Source: Verrucolacustris abundans (GTDB lineage: Bacteria > Verrucomicrobiota > Verrucomicrobiia > Methylacidiphilales > Verrucolacustridaceae). From it: DNA of 64,000 nt. Positions within the stretch are counted from its first letter, which is position 1. Each line of letters begins with the position of its first letter. The notes under the pieces are model-generated. The model worked only from the letters and a program-made list of their open reading frames with translations. It was not told the origin of the DNA and did no database searches. The translations under genes and the position numbers were made by a program. Below are positions 42,281-50,331 of the stretch, one piece after another. The DNA is taken from assembly GCA_965194535.1 (NCBI GenBank), contig OZ239145.1:1981412-2045411 (forward strand). Direction: 5' to 3'.

Positions 42281-43714
42281 TTAGACGTCGTAGTACATGA
42301 AGAACTCATACGGATGGGGACGGAGACGCAGGGCGTCGTAATCCTTCACTCGCATTTCGACAATCGTATCCACCATATCCTTGGTGAAGACGTCTCCCTT
42401 GAGCAGGAACTCGTGATCCTTCTCGAGAGCCTGTGCCGCGCCGAGAAGTGAATCCGGAGCGCTGGGCACCTTCGCAAGCTCCTTGGGCGGGAGCTCATAG
42501 AGGTTCTTGTCGAGCGGATCGCCAGGATGGATCTTGTTTTGAATACCATCCAAGCCCGCCAGCATCTGGGCTGCACACGCCAGATAAGGATTGGCTGCGG
42601 GATCGGGGGTGCGGAACTCGATTCGCACAGCTTTCGGATTCGACGAGTAGGTCGGAATCCGAATCGCCGCGCTACGATTCCGCGCACTGTAGGCAAAGTT
42701 AACGGGCGCCTCGTACCCTGGAACCAGACGCTTGAAGCTGTTGGTTGTGGGGTTGGTTATCGCTGTGAGGGCACGTGCGTGCTTAATGATTCCACCGATG
42801 TAGTAGAGAGCGAGTTCGCTCAAGTTGGCGTACCCCTTCCCTGCAAAGAGGGGCTTGCCGTCTTTCCAGATACTCTGGTGGCAGTGCATCCCCGAGCCGT
42901 TGTCCCCGAAGAGAGGTTTCGGCATGAAGGTGGCGGTCTTGCCGTGGCGCCGAGCGACATTGCGAACCACATATTTATAGAGGTTCATCTTGTCGCCCGT
43001 GCGAACAAGCGTGTCGAAACGGATGTCGATCTCAGCTTGGCCTGCGGTCGCCACTTCGTGGTGTTGCCGCTCGATCTGCACTCCGAGATCTTCAAGCATC
43101 AGGGTGATCTCGTTACGGATATCCTGCTGCGTGTCGGCCGGAGGAACTGGGAAGTATCCCTCTTTGTGACGGATCTTGTACCCAGTGTTCGGCATTTCTT
43201 CACGACCGCTGTTGAAGATACCCTCGGCTGAATCTACTTGGTAGAAAGCCCCGCGAGATGAGGAGTCATAGCGGACATCGTCAAAGATAAAGAATTCGGC
43301 TTCTGGTCCGAAGAAGGCGGTGTCTCCAATCTTAGTGCTCTGCAGATATTTTTCCGCACGAATCGCGATGCTGCGAGGATCCCTCTCATAGGTTTGCATG
43401 GTGATCGGATCGATCACGGTACAAACAAGGCTCAGCGTTGGTTCCGCGTTGAACGGATCGATCATGGCTGTTGCTGGATCGGGAAGAACCAACATATCGG
43501 AGGAGTTGATCGACTTCCAACCGCGGATGGAGGAGCCGTCGAAGCCCAACCCTTCCTTGAACGTCGACTCCTCAAGTTCCGCCAGAGTCGTCGTGAAGTG
43601 CTGCCAGGTTCCGGGGATATCGCAGAATTTGTAGTCCACGAGGCGGCAGTTGTTCGCCTTGGCGAAGGCCAAGACTTCTTTGCCCGATTTTGCATTCAGA
43701 TGTTTTTCGCTCAT
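42281..43714 (-). CDS. glnA: Glutamine synthetase type I
   Basis: 477 aa. It makes glutamine from glutamate, ammonia and ATP as a dodecamer. GFDGSSIRGW, FFGPEAEFFIFD, KPLFGDNGSGMHCHQS and NSFKRLVPGYEAPVN are the catalytic and substrate blocks. Tyr-406 in DKNLYELPPKE aligns with the adenylylation tyrosine, so GlnE control is possible. An AAAGGAG site stands 7 bases before the ATG. It is the last gene of the amt-PII-glnA set, so expression should follow nitrogen status. Confidence 0.97.
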   Translation of the reverse strand: MSEKHLNAKSGKEVLAFAKANNCRLVDYKFCDIPGTWQHFTTTLAELEESTFKEGLGFDGSSIRGWKSINSSDMLVLPDPATAMIDPFNAEPTLSLVCTVIDPITMQTYERDPRSIAIRAEKYLQSTKIGDTAFFGPEAEFFIFDDVRYDSSSRGAFYQVDSAEGIFNSGREEMPNTGYKIRHKEGYFPVPPADTQQDIRNEITLMLEDLGVQIERQHHEVATAGQAEIDIRFDTLVRTGDKMNLYKYVVRNVARRHGKTATFMPKPLFGDNGSGMHCHQSIWKDGKPLFAGKGYANLSELALYYIGGIIKHARALTAITNPTTNSFKRLVPGYEAPVNFAYSARNRSAAIRIPTYSSNPKAVRIEFRTPDPAANPYLACAAQMLAGLDGIQNKIHPGDPLDKNLYELPPKELAKVPSAPDSLLGAAQALEKDHEFLLKGDVFTKDMVDTIVEMRVKDYDALRLRPHPYEFFMYYDV

Positions 43715-43759
43715 TGTTTTGCTCCTTTGTTTTGAAGTGGTGATTTGCCTCTAGGCATC

Positions 43760-44104
43760 TCAGACCGCCTTTTCTCCCTTATCCTCCGTGCGGATGCGGA
43801 TCACCTCATCCAATGGGAGGACAAAAATTTTACCATCCCCGATTTTTCCCGTCTTCGCGGCTTTGAGAATCGCCGTAATCGCTTTTTGAACGGAAGCCTC
43901 AGGCAGGACGATCTCGAGCTTTACCTTGGGTAGGAAGTCCACGGTGTATTCGCTTCCACGATAAATTTCGGTATGTCCTTTTTGCCGGCCAAATCCTTTC
44001 ACCTCGGTGGCTGTCATGCCCTCGATCCCTGCTTCAGTCAGGGCTTCTTTCACTTCCTCCAGCTTGAAGGGCTTGATAATCGCTTCGATTTTTTTCAGTG
44101 CCAT
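43760..44104 (-). CDS. glnB: PII nitrogen regulatory protein (copy adjacent to glnA)
   Basis: 114 aa trimeric signal protein. The T-loop QKGHTEIYRGSEYTVDFLP holds the uridylylation tyrosine (Tyr-53 here, equal to Tyr-51 in E. coli). VKGFGRQKG and GKIGDGKIFVLPLDEVIRI bind ATP/ADP and 2-oxoglutarate. It is nearly identical to the second copy at 44208, with differences in helix 1 and around residues 65-75 (LPEASVQKAITAIL here). It lies 45 bases before glnA. glnB versus glnK cannot be decided from sequence. Confidence 0.93.
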   Translation of the reverse strand: MALKKIEAIIKPFKLEEVKEALTEAGIEGMTATEVKGFGRQKGHTEIYRGSEYTVDFLPKVKLEIVLPEASVQKAITAILKAAKTGKIGDGKIFVLPLDEVIRIRTEDKGEKAV

Positions 44105-44146
44105 AATTTATAGTTCTTTCTTGGTTATCCCTACGTGAGACAAGCC

Positions 44147-44186
44147 CACGGGGGAAGGATTGTCATACCTCCCCACCGTGGGCCTC
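44147..44186. other. Strong hairpin between the two PII genes
   Basis: GCCCAC followed by GGGGGAAGG pairs with CCTCCCCACC and GTGGGC around a 9-base loop. There is no T-run, so it is more likely an RNA-stability or partial-termination element that sets the ratio of downstream PII and GlnA than a full terminator. Confidence 0.6.
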
Positions 44187-44207
44187 GTCACGCCCGAAAT
44201 CGATCCG

Positions 44208-44552
44208 TTAGATCGCTTTCGCGCCCTTGTCCTCGGTGCGGATGCGGATTGCCTCATCCACAGGGAGAACAAAGATCTTTCCGTCGCCGATTTTGCCGGT
44301 CTTGGCTGCCTTAATGATGGCGGCCGAAGCTTTTTCGACCGAGGCGGAGTCGAGAATGATCTCGAGCTTTACCTTGGGCAGGAAGTCCACCGTATATTCG
44401 CTCCCGCGATAGATTTCGGTGTGGCCCTTTTGGCGGCCAAACCCTTTTACCTCGGTTACGGTCATCCCCTCGACGCCGGCTTCATGAAGGGCTTCCTTCA
44501 CTTCTTCCAGCTTGAAGGGTTTGATAATTGCTTCGATTTTTTTCAGAGCCAT
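44208..44552 (-). CDS. glnK: PII nitrogen regulatory protein (copy adjacent to amtB)
   Basis: 114 aa with the same T-loop tyrosine (GHTEIYRGSEYTVDFLP) and nucleotide-binding loops as the first copy. It differs at helix 1 (ALHEAGVEGMTVTEV) and in LDSASVEKASAAIIKAA. Its place directly after amtB1 (33-base gap) is the classical glnK position, where the protein plugs the ammonium channel. AGAAGG stands before its ATG. The symbol is by position only. Confidence 0.9.
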   Translation of the reverse strand: MALKKIEAIIKPFKLEEVKEALHEAGVEGMTVTEVKGFGRQKGHTEIYRGSEYTVDFLPKVKLEIILDSASVEKASAAIIKAAKTGKIGDGKIFVLPVDEAIRIRTEDKGAKAI

Positions 44553-44585
44553 AAGAGTTGCCTTCTTTCTGGGGTAAGCCCCGGA

Positions 44586-46055
44586 TTAGTAAATGTAGCC
44601 CTTTTCTTCGTGATCACTCACGTCGAGTCCTTCTCTTTCCGATTCTGTGGCAGGTCGCAATCCCATCAACGCTTTGATGACGAATGCAATCACGGTCGTT
44701 CCGACGATGGAAAGAACCAACGTTAAAGCGATCGCCTTGCACTGCTCAGCGACGAGGGTTTTGCCAACAATCTCCTTCAGATTGAGGTTGAGGTTTGCAT
44801 TCACGTCGGCCGTTGCGAGAACACCAGTCAAGAATGCCCCAAGAGTTCCTCCTACAGCGTGTACCCCGAAGGTGTCGAGCGCGTCATCGTAGCCGAACCA
44901 TCTTTTCACGCGTGTGCAGAAGAACCAGGGAACCAGCCCTGCGGCTACTCCGATGATGATCGATCCGGAGGCATCGATGAAGCCGGTAGCGGGAGTCACC
45001 ACGACCAGACCTGCAACCGCTCCCGAGCAGAAGCCGAGAACACTCGCCTTCCCCTTGTCGAAATATTCCGCCACCGCCCAGACGAACGCGGCCACACCTG
45101 TCGCCAAAGTGGTGGTCATGAAGGCATTCGCAGCCACGCCGTCCGCTGCCACGGCCGATCCTGCGTTAAATCCGTACCAGCCGACCCAGAGCATTCCGGT
45201 GCCGACCATGCAAAGCACCATGCTGTGTGGGGGCATCGGCTCTTTGCCAAAGCCCAGGCGCTTGCCGAGGATCATACAGAGAATCAAGGCTGACCATCCG
45301 GATGACATGTGAACAACGGTTCCACCCGCAAAGTCGATGGCTTTGATCCCTGCGCCAGCGTTCCAAACTCCGTTCATCAAACCGTTGACGCCCCAAACCA
45401 TATGAGCGAGGGGGAAGTAGACGATGAACATCCACGCGCCGACAAAAAGAAGCAGGGCGGAGAATTTAATTCTTTCCGCGATCGCCCCGATGATCAGTGC
45501 GGGAGTGATGATGGCGAACATCATCTGATACATGCTGAAAACATTCTGGGAAACCCAGTAGGCGTAATCGGTGTTCGGAGCCGATGTCACTCCCTTCAGG
45601 AAGGAGAACTCCAGCCCGCCAAGGATCGGGCTGTTAAAGCCCTTTCCAAAAACCAGACTGTAGCCCACCGCCCACCAGAGAATGGTGACCAACCCGGTGA
45701 TTCCCAAGCATTGGGCCAAGATGGAGAGGACATTTTTCGAACGAACAAGTCCGCCGTAAAAAAGCGCCAATCCAGGGAGGGTCATGAACAGAACGAGGGC
45801 GGCCGAGGTCATTAACCAAGCGTTATGCCCGGGCCCTGCTACTCCGACCGAAGCTGTTGTCAGCCCCTCAGGAATGTTTCCTTTTTCGTCTTTGAGTGAA
45901 GCGGCGGGATCTCCGTTTCCGAGATAGGCCTCGAGGCCAGCCACCCTTTGCTCCAAGGTCGGCGCTGGGGCGTCCGCACGGACTCCGGCCAGCGACATCC
46001 AGAATACCGACAGCACCACTAACGGGCGCCATCCCAACACGTTTTGTATCGTCAT
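44586..46055 (-). CDS. amtB: Ammonium transporter AmtB1 (twin-His type)
   Basis: 489 aa. A signal peptide and a short periplasmic stretch (APTLEQRVAGLEAYLGNGD) precede eleven membrane helices. FAGGTVVHMSSGWSAL carries the first pore histidine (His-249) and FGVHAVGGTLGAF the second. FYGGLVRSKNVLS and WWAVGYSLVFG are standard Amt blocks. The start is MTIQNVLGW (46055), preceded by GGAG at normal spacing; the longer frame has no such site. A sigma-54 promoter lies 88 bases upstream. It is co-transcribed with the two PII genes and probably glnA. Confidence 0.93.
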   Translation of the reverse strand: MTIQNVLGWRPLVVLSVFWMSLAGVRADAPAPTLEQRVAGLEAYLGNGDPAASLKDEKGNIPEGLTTASVGVAGPGHNAWLMTSAALVLFMTLPGLALFYGGLVRSKNVLSILAQCLGITGLVTILWWAVGYSLVFGKGFNSPILGGLEFSFLKGVTSAPNTDYAYWVSQNVFSMYQMMFAIITPALIIGAIAERIKFSALLLFVGAWMFIVYFPLAHMVWGVNGLMNGVWNAGAGIKAIDFAGGTVVHMSSGWSALILCMILGKRLGFGKEPMPPHSMVLCMVGTGMLWVGWYGFNAGSAVAADGVAANAFMTTTLATGVAAFVWAVAEYFDKGKASVLGFCSGAVAGLVVVTPATGFIDASGSIIIGVAAGLVPWFFCTRVKRWFGYDDALDTFGVHAVGGTLGAFLTGVLATADVNANLNLNLKEIVGKTLVAEQCKAIALTLVLSIVGTTVIAFVIKALMGLRPATESEREGLDVSDHEEKGYIY

Positions 46056-46142
46056 ACTTCCATCTCCTTTTTTGGTCTGGTTTCTATCGCCCATCAGGCG
46101 GACCTCTGAAGCAGACTCCCTCCAAGAGATCAGAGCTTTAGA

Positions 46143-46159
46143 AGCAGATGCCGTGCCAA
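46143..46159 (-). promoter_or_regulatory. Sigma-54 promoter for amtB1-glnK-glnB(-glnA)
   Basis: On the minus strand TTGGCACGGCATCTGCT matches the -24/-12 consensus with GG and GC exactly 12 bases apart and one mismatch in the -12 box. The start would fall near 46132, 77 bases before the ATG. This is the usual control for nitrogen genes with RpoN and NtrC. The rest of 46056-46287 shows no gene. Confidence 0.8.
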
Positions 46160-46287
46160 AAGACGTGGCTCATCTAAAATTATGTAACCCGTTGATGGGT
46201 AGTCGTCTAGAGTGCTAGGATTTTTTGGGCCTTCGACACACACCTGCCCGTAGGTGGCTATTTTCCGCCTTAACTCAATTAAACAAA

Positions 46288-47754
46288 CTAGTAGATGTAC
46301 CCTTTTTCCTCGTGATCGCTGACATCCAAACCTTCGCGCTCCGCCTCGGTTGAGGGTCGCAAGCCCATGACGAATTTGACCCCCCAAGCCACAACTGCGG
46401 TGCCAACGACCGAAATCAACAGAGTCACGAGAATGGCTTTCGACTGCTCGATCAGAAGAGTCCTGCCGATGGTTTCCTTGAGATGGAGGTGGAGGTTGGG
46501 ATTCACCTCTGCCGTTGCAAAAATTCCGGTCAGGAAAGAGCCGATCGTCCCCCCAGCCGCATGAACCCCGAACACGTCTAAGGTGTCGTCATAACGAAAC
46601 CACCGCTTCACCCGGGTGCAGAAAAACCACGGAACGAGTCCTCCTGCCAAGCCGAGTAGAACCGCTCCGGTTGCATCCACAAAACCTGCCGCCGGAGTGA
46701 TCGTGACCAGACCTGCCACTGCGCCCGAACAGAAGCCGAGAACGCTCGCCTTCCCCTTGTCGAAATATTCGGCCACCGCCCAGACAAACGATGCCACGCT
46801 GGCTGCCAAGGTGGTGGTGAGAAAGGCATTGGCCGCAACCCCATCCGCCGCCAGCGCGGACCCGGCGTTAAATCCGTACCACCCAACCCACAGCATTCCC
46901 GTGCCCACCATACAGAGCACCATGCTGTGCGGAGGCATAGCCTCCTTATTCCATCCAATCCGTTTCCCAAGAATGATACAGGCGGTCAAAGCGGACCACC
47001 CCGAAGCCATTTCCACCACGAACCCGCCGGCAAAATCGATCGCCCTAATCCCTGCGGCAGAATTCCACACCCCATTCATCCACCCAGTGCTCCCCCAAAC
47101 CATGTGTGCCAGGGGAAAGTAGACAACGAACATCCACGCGCCGGTGAAAAAAAGAACAGCTGAAAACTTCATCCTCTCTGCCACAGCACCAATCAGTACC
47201 ACGGGCGTGATAATCGCGAACATAAGCTGGTACATGCTGAAAACGTTTTGCGATACCCAGTAGGCATAATCGGTGTTGGGAGCTGACGTTACTCCCCGAA
47301 AGAACGTGAACTCTAGGCCGCCCAGAAAAGGGCTTTGGAAGCTTTTCCCGAAAACGAGACTATACCCCGCCGCCCACCAGAGAATCGTTACCAAGCCGGT
47401 GATTCCCAAACATTGGGCCATGATCGAAAGAACGTTTTTAGAACGAACTAGGCCTCCATAAAAAAGGGCGAGTCCGGGAAGGGTCATAAACAGAACCAGT
47501 GCAGCGGAAATCATCATCCACGCGTTGTGGCCCGGACCCGCCACGCCGACGGAGGCGGTGGTGGGTTGCTGCTCGGGATTTCCCGAGTTTGATTTTAGGG
47601 TAGCGGCCGGATCGCCGTTCGTCAGATAGGCCTCGAGACCCGCCACTCTTTGCTCGAGCGTGGGAGCAGGAGCTCCCGCGCGGGCGCTGTTCGAAAATGG
47701 AAGACAGAGTCCCAGGGCCACGACCCCTGCGCCAATCCACGATTTCAATCCCAC
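46288..47754 (-). CDS. amtB: Ammonium transporter AmtB2 with Glu at the first twin-His site
   Basis: 488 aa from a GTG start, with the same signal peptide plus periplasmic APTLEQRVAGLEAYLTNGD and eleven helices as AmtB1. The pore site reads FAGGFVVEMASGWSAL, so the first twin-His residue is Glu-248 (codon GAA, 47011-47013). The second histidine is kept (FGVHAAGGTIGSF). Fungal Mep1/Mep3 carry the same change, so altered rate or selectivity is expected. It starts only 18 bases after tsf on the same strand, and no own promoter is visible. Confidence 0.92.
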   Translation of the reverse strand: MGLKSWIGAGVVALGLCLPFSNSARAGAPAPTLEQRVAGLEAYLTNGDPAATLKSNSGNPEQQPTTASVGVAGPGHNAWMMISAALVLFMTLPGLALFYGGLVRSKNVLSIMAQCLGITGLVTILWWAAGYSLVFGKSFQSPFLGGLEFTFFRGVTSAPNTDYAYWVSQNVFSMYQLMFAIITPVVLIGAVAERMKFSAVLFFTGAWMFVVYFPLAHMVWGSTGWMNGVWNSAAGIRAIDFAGGFVVEMASGWSALTACIILGKRIGWNKEAMPPHSMVLCMVGTGMLWVGWYGFNAGSALAADGVAANAFLTTTLAASVASFVWAVAEYFDKGKASVLGFCSGAVAGLVTITPAAGFVDATGAVLLGLAGGLVPWFFCTRVKRWFRYDDTLDVFGVHAAGGTIGSFLTGIFATAEVNPNLHLHLKETIGRTLLIEQSKAILVTLLISVVGTAVVAWGVKFVMGLRPSTEAEREGLDVSDHEEKGYIY

Positions 47755-47772
47755 GACCCTATGGCTGGCGGT

Positions 47773-48405
47773 TTAGGCTTGTTCGGGTGCAGCCGTCGCC
47801 GCCTCGCCCTCGCCTACTGCGAAGCGCGTGAACCGACGGACGACAATATTTTCACCCAGCTCACCTATTTTGGAGGAGATGATGTCTTTCATGGTCAGAT
47901 TAGCGTCCTTCACGAAAGCCTGCTCCATCAAACAAACGGTGCTGTAGTATTTTTCCACTTTACCTGCGACGATTTTCTCAACGACGGCCTCGGGCTTGCC
48001 CTTGATCTGGGCCGCTGCCACTTCCCTCTCGTCCTTTAAAGCCTTTTCGGGAACTTCTTCTCGGCTCACATAAATCGGACTGGCGGCCGCGATTTGAAGG
48101 GTGATGTCTTTGACCAGTTCGCGGAAGTGCTCATTCTTGGCAACGAAATCCGTCTCACAATTGACCTCAACCAGTACCCCTACTTTTCCACCCAAGTGGA
48201 TGTAGGAAGCGATAACGCCCTCCCGAGTTTCCCGGCCGGCTTTTTTCCCTGCAGCCAGGTTAAACTTTTTACGGAGAATTTTTTCTGCCTCCTCCGGATT
48301 CCCGTTCGCCTCGGTTAGGGCTTTTTTACAATCCATCATCCCTGCGTGGGTACGGTCGCGCAGATCTTTTACAATTTTAGGGTCAATCGTTGCAGCAGTA
48401 GTCAT
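47773..48405 (-). CDS. tsf: Translation elongation factor Ts
   Basis: 210 aa, the short form of EF-Ts (E. coli has 283). It exchanges GDP for GTP on EF-Tu. VKDLRDRTHAGMMDCKKALTEA is the N-terminal UBA-like helix set, and EVNCETDFVAKNEHFRELVKD the core with the Thr-Asp-Phe contact to EF-Tu. It lies 24 bases after rpsB, the conserved rpsB-tsf order. Confidence 0.97.
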   Translation of the reverse strand: MTTAATIDPKIVKDLRDRTHAGMMDCKKALTEANGNPEEAEKILRKKFNLAAGKKAGRETREGVIASYIHLGGKVGVLVEVNCETDFVAKNEHFRELVKDITLQIAAASPIYVSREEVPEKALKDEREVAAAQIKGKPEAVVEKIVAGKVEKYYSTVCLMEQAFVKDANLTMKDIISSKIGELGENIVVRRFTRFAVGEGEAATAAPEQA

Positions 48406-48429
48406 GGGGTAAATCCTTTCAAGACGCTC

Positions 48430-49227
48430 TTAGGCAGTGAGAGCGGCTTCCTTGCCTTTCGAGGTACGCTCTTTTTTCTTTTTATCGTTTTTCTCGGGTG
48501 CTTCTGCTTTGTCGGCAGGAGCGGAGGAGTGTGCTGGCCCACGGCGACGTCCTTCTTCGATGGCCTCTGCCATCGGCTCCATCACGGCTCGAATCGAGCG
48601 GATGGCGTCGTCGTTACACGGAACGGCGATGTCGGCATCGTCAGGATCGGCATTGGTATCAGCAAGAGCAATGACGGGGATCCGCAAGCGACGCGCTTCC
48701 TTGACCGCAATTTCCTCCCTGGGCATATCGACCACAATCATTGCGGCTGGAATCTTATCCATTTCCAAAATTCCTGCGAGATTTCGACCCAGCTTGGCTT
48801 TCTCCCGGCGGAGTGCAGCTGACTCTTTCTTGGGCAGAAGATCCATCGCACCCGATGTTTCTTTGCTCTCGATGCTTTTTAGTTTGCCCACGCTACGACG
48901 AATCGTTGCCAGGTTGGTCAAGGTCCCGCCCAACCAGCGACCCGTGACGTAGTGCGACTTGGTTCGCTCGGCCAACTCTTTGACGACCTCTTGGGCTGGC
49001 TTTTTTGTCCCCACGAACAGGATGTGACCACCCTTGGCTGCGGCTTCGCGCAGAAAGTCGGCGGCTTTTCGAACCTGCTCGGCCGTGCGAGAGAGATCGA
49101 TGATATAGATTCCATTGCGTGGCCCGAAAATGAACTCTTTCATCTTGGGATTCCACTTATCGGTGCGGTGTCCAAAGTGAACCCCTGCTTCAAGCAGTCG
49201 TTTCACCTCTGATTCTGTTGCGAGCAT
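48430..49227 (-). CDS. rpsB: Ribosomal protein S2
   Basis: 265 aa. The N-terminal LLEAGVHFGHRTDKWNPKMK, VGTKKPAQEVVKELAER and YVTGRWLGGTLTN are S2 hallmarks, and IPVIALADTNADPDDADIAV the C-terminal core. A basic and acidic tail after residue 225 (with KNDKKKKERTSKGK) is an extension beyond typical S2. GACAGGAAAC stands before the ATG, and two short hairpins lie in the leader. Confidence 0.97.
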   Translation of the reverse strand: MLATESEVKRLLEAGVHFGHRTDKWNPKMKEFIFGPRNGIYIIDLSRTAEQVRKAADFLREAAAKGGHILFVGTKKPAQEVVKELAERTKSHYVTGRWLGGTLTNLATIRRSVGKLKSIESKETSGAMDLLPKKESAALRREKAKLGRNLAGILEMDKIPAAMIVVDMPREEIAVKEARRLRIPVIALADTNADPDDADIAVPCNDDAIRSIRAVMEPMAEAIEEGRRRGPAHSSAPADKAEAPEKNDKKKKERTSKGKEAALTA

Positions 49228-49254
49228 AGTCGTGTTTCCTGTCCGTATATGACC

Positions 49255-49285
49255 CCGACTTGTCGGAGCTTCCCTTTCTAGGGAA
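49255..49285 (-). other. Two small hairpins in the rpsB leader; rest of 49228-49502 empty
   Basis: CCGAC-TT-GTCGG (49255-49266) and TTCCCT-TTCT-AGGGAA (49270-49285) lie 28-60 bases before rpsB. They could be part of a leader under autoregulation by S2. I see no gene in 49228-49502. Confidence 0.4.
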
Positions 49286-49502
49286 TAGGGTTTCAGTTTC
49301 GTTGTCCGCGATAGCGAACGTTGAATCCGGGCTTGGAGATAACTTTCAAAAAGAAAATTAGATCAAAGCTTTCTAAACATAGAGATTTCTAGCGCGAAGC
49401 CAAGCCTCGCGTTGCCGTGGTTCCAGCCCCAGGTCTAGGCGTGGGTCCAAGTTTAAGGCAAAGTATATGGGTAACTCCCGAGATTATTTTTACATAAAAT
49501 CA

Positions 49503-49530
49503 TTGACATAGTATTTTAAGTTGTTATAGA
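49503..49530 (+). promoter_or_regulatory. Sigma-70 promoter for a probable leaderless mRNA
   Basis: TTGACA (49503-49508), a 16-base spacer and TATAGA (49525-49530) form a near-consensus promoter. The ATG of the next gene is at 49539, so transcription would begin at or within a few bases of the start codon. No ribosome-binding site is seen. Confidence 0.7.
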
Positions 49531-49538
49531 CAATATAG

Positions 49539-50300
49539 ATGCGAGCAATTTTACCTGTTTATACCGCTCTTGTGGTCGTTGTATCTCTATCACAAGCCAT
49601 TGCGGTAGAGTCAGTTAAGTTGGATGCTTCAAAGAAGAAGTCCCCTGAGTTGGCCCCCTCCGTTTCTTATCCCGTAAAACGGAATATTGTTACGACCTAC
49701 TTTTGGATTGGCCAAGGAGGAACCAGCATAAGTTCCACGCAAAACATCATGAGTGCATGGGATCAGTTTTGGAAAAAGAACTTCGGTGGTATTGATGCTC
49801 CAGAGGACAGGAAAGACGCCAAAAAGTTTCGGGAGGCCAGCCTCCCAGAAAAATTCGCTCCTACATTAAACCCTTTTTACGTTGCCCTTCCCTTTAACGA
49901 CATCGCTTTTCCGAAGAAGTCTCGAGAATACGTCCCGTGGTGGAGCGAGGCGGACTTTCAAAAGGATCGACTAGAGTCCCAGTGCAAGGGCCGGTGGGTC
50001 ATGATCAAATTTCATAACAAGGTGTGTTTTGCGCAGTGGGAAGATGTCGGTCCCCTTCGCTATGATCACGCGGAGTACGTCTTCGGCGAAGAGCGTCCGA
50101 CCCGCTACTCGCGAGCGGGATTGGATGTTTCCCCTGCTGTCAGGGATTACCTAGGACTTAGCGGACTGGATAAAACGGACTGGAAGTTCGTTGAGGATGA
50201 TCAGGTGCCATATGGCCCTTGGATTGAGTACGGTGAGCAGGCCATTCTTTACAGCGCAATTAAAAGTCAGACCGCCAAAAAGATCCGTAAAAGTCTCTAA
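49539..50300 (+). CDS. Exported protein of unknown function, possibly double-psi-barrel (RlpA-like) fold
   Basis: 253 aa. Residues 1-22 (MRAILPVYTALVVVVSLSQAIA) look like a signal peptide. The C-terminal half has KVCFAQWEDVGP and, later, SRAGLDVSPAVRDYLGLSGL. This resembles the conserved Asp-Gly-Pro and Asp-Leu-Ser-x-Ala-x2-x-Leu-Gly pattern of double-psi beta-barrel cell-wall proteins, but the match is loose. The N-terminal part has TTYFWIGQGG and many aromatic residues. It is a single gene with its own promoter. Confidence 0.6.
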   Translation: MRAILPVYTALVVVVSLSQAIAVESVKLDASKKKSPELAPSVSYPVKRNIVTTYFWIGQGGTSISSTQNIMSAWDQFWKKNFGGIDAPEDRKDAKKFREASLPEKFAPTLNPFYVALPFNDIAFPKKSREYVPWWSEADFQKDRLESQCKGRWVMIKFHNKVCFAQWEDVGPLRYDHAEYVFGEERPTRYSRAGLDVSPAVRDYLGLSGLDKTDWKFVEDDQVPYGPWIEYGEQAILYSAIKSQTAKKIRKSL

Positions 50301-50331
50301 TCCCGCTCGGCCAGAGCCTTCTTGCCCGCCC

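Noticed and set aside
42527..43231. 234-codon frame antisense to glnA
   Set aside because: It mirrors a highly conserved glutamine synthetase. Codon constraints alone explain the open frame.
44160..44726. 188-codon frame antisense to the second PII gene and amtB1
   Set aside because: PII and Amt motifs on the minus strand are unambiguous. The plus-strand product has no recognisable feature.
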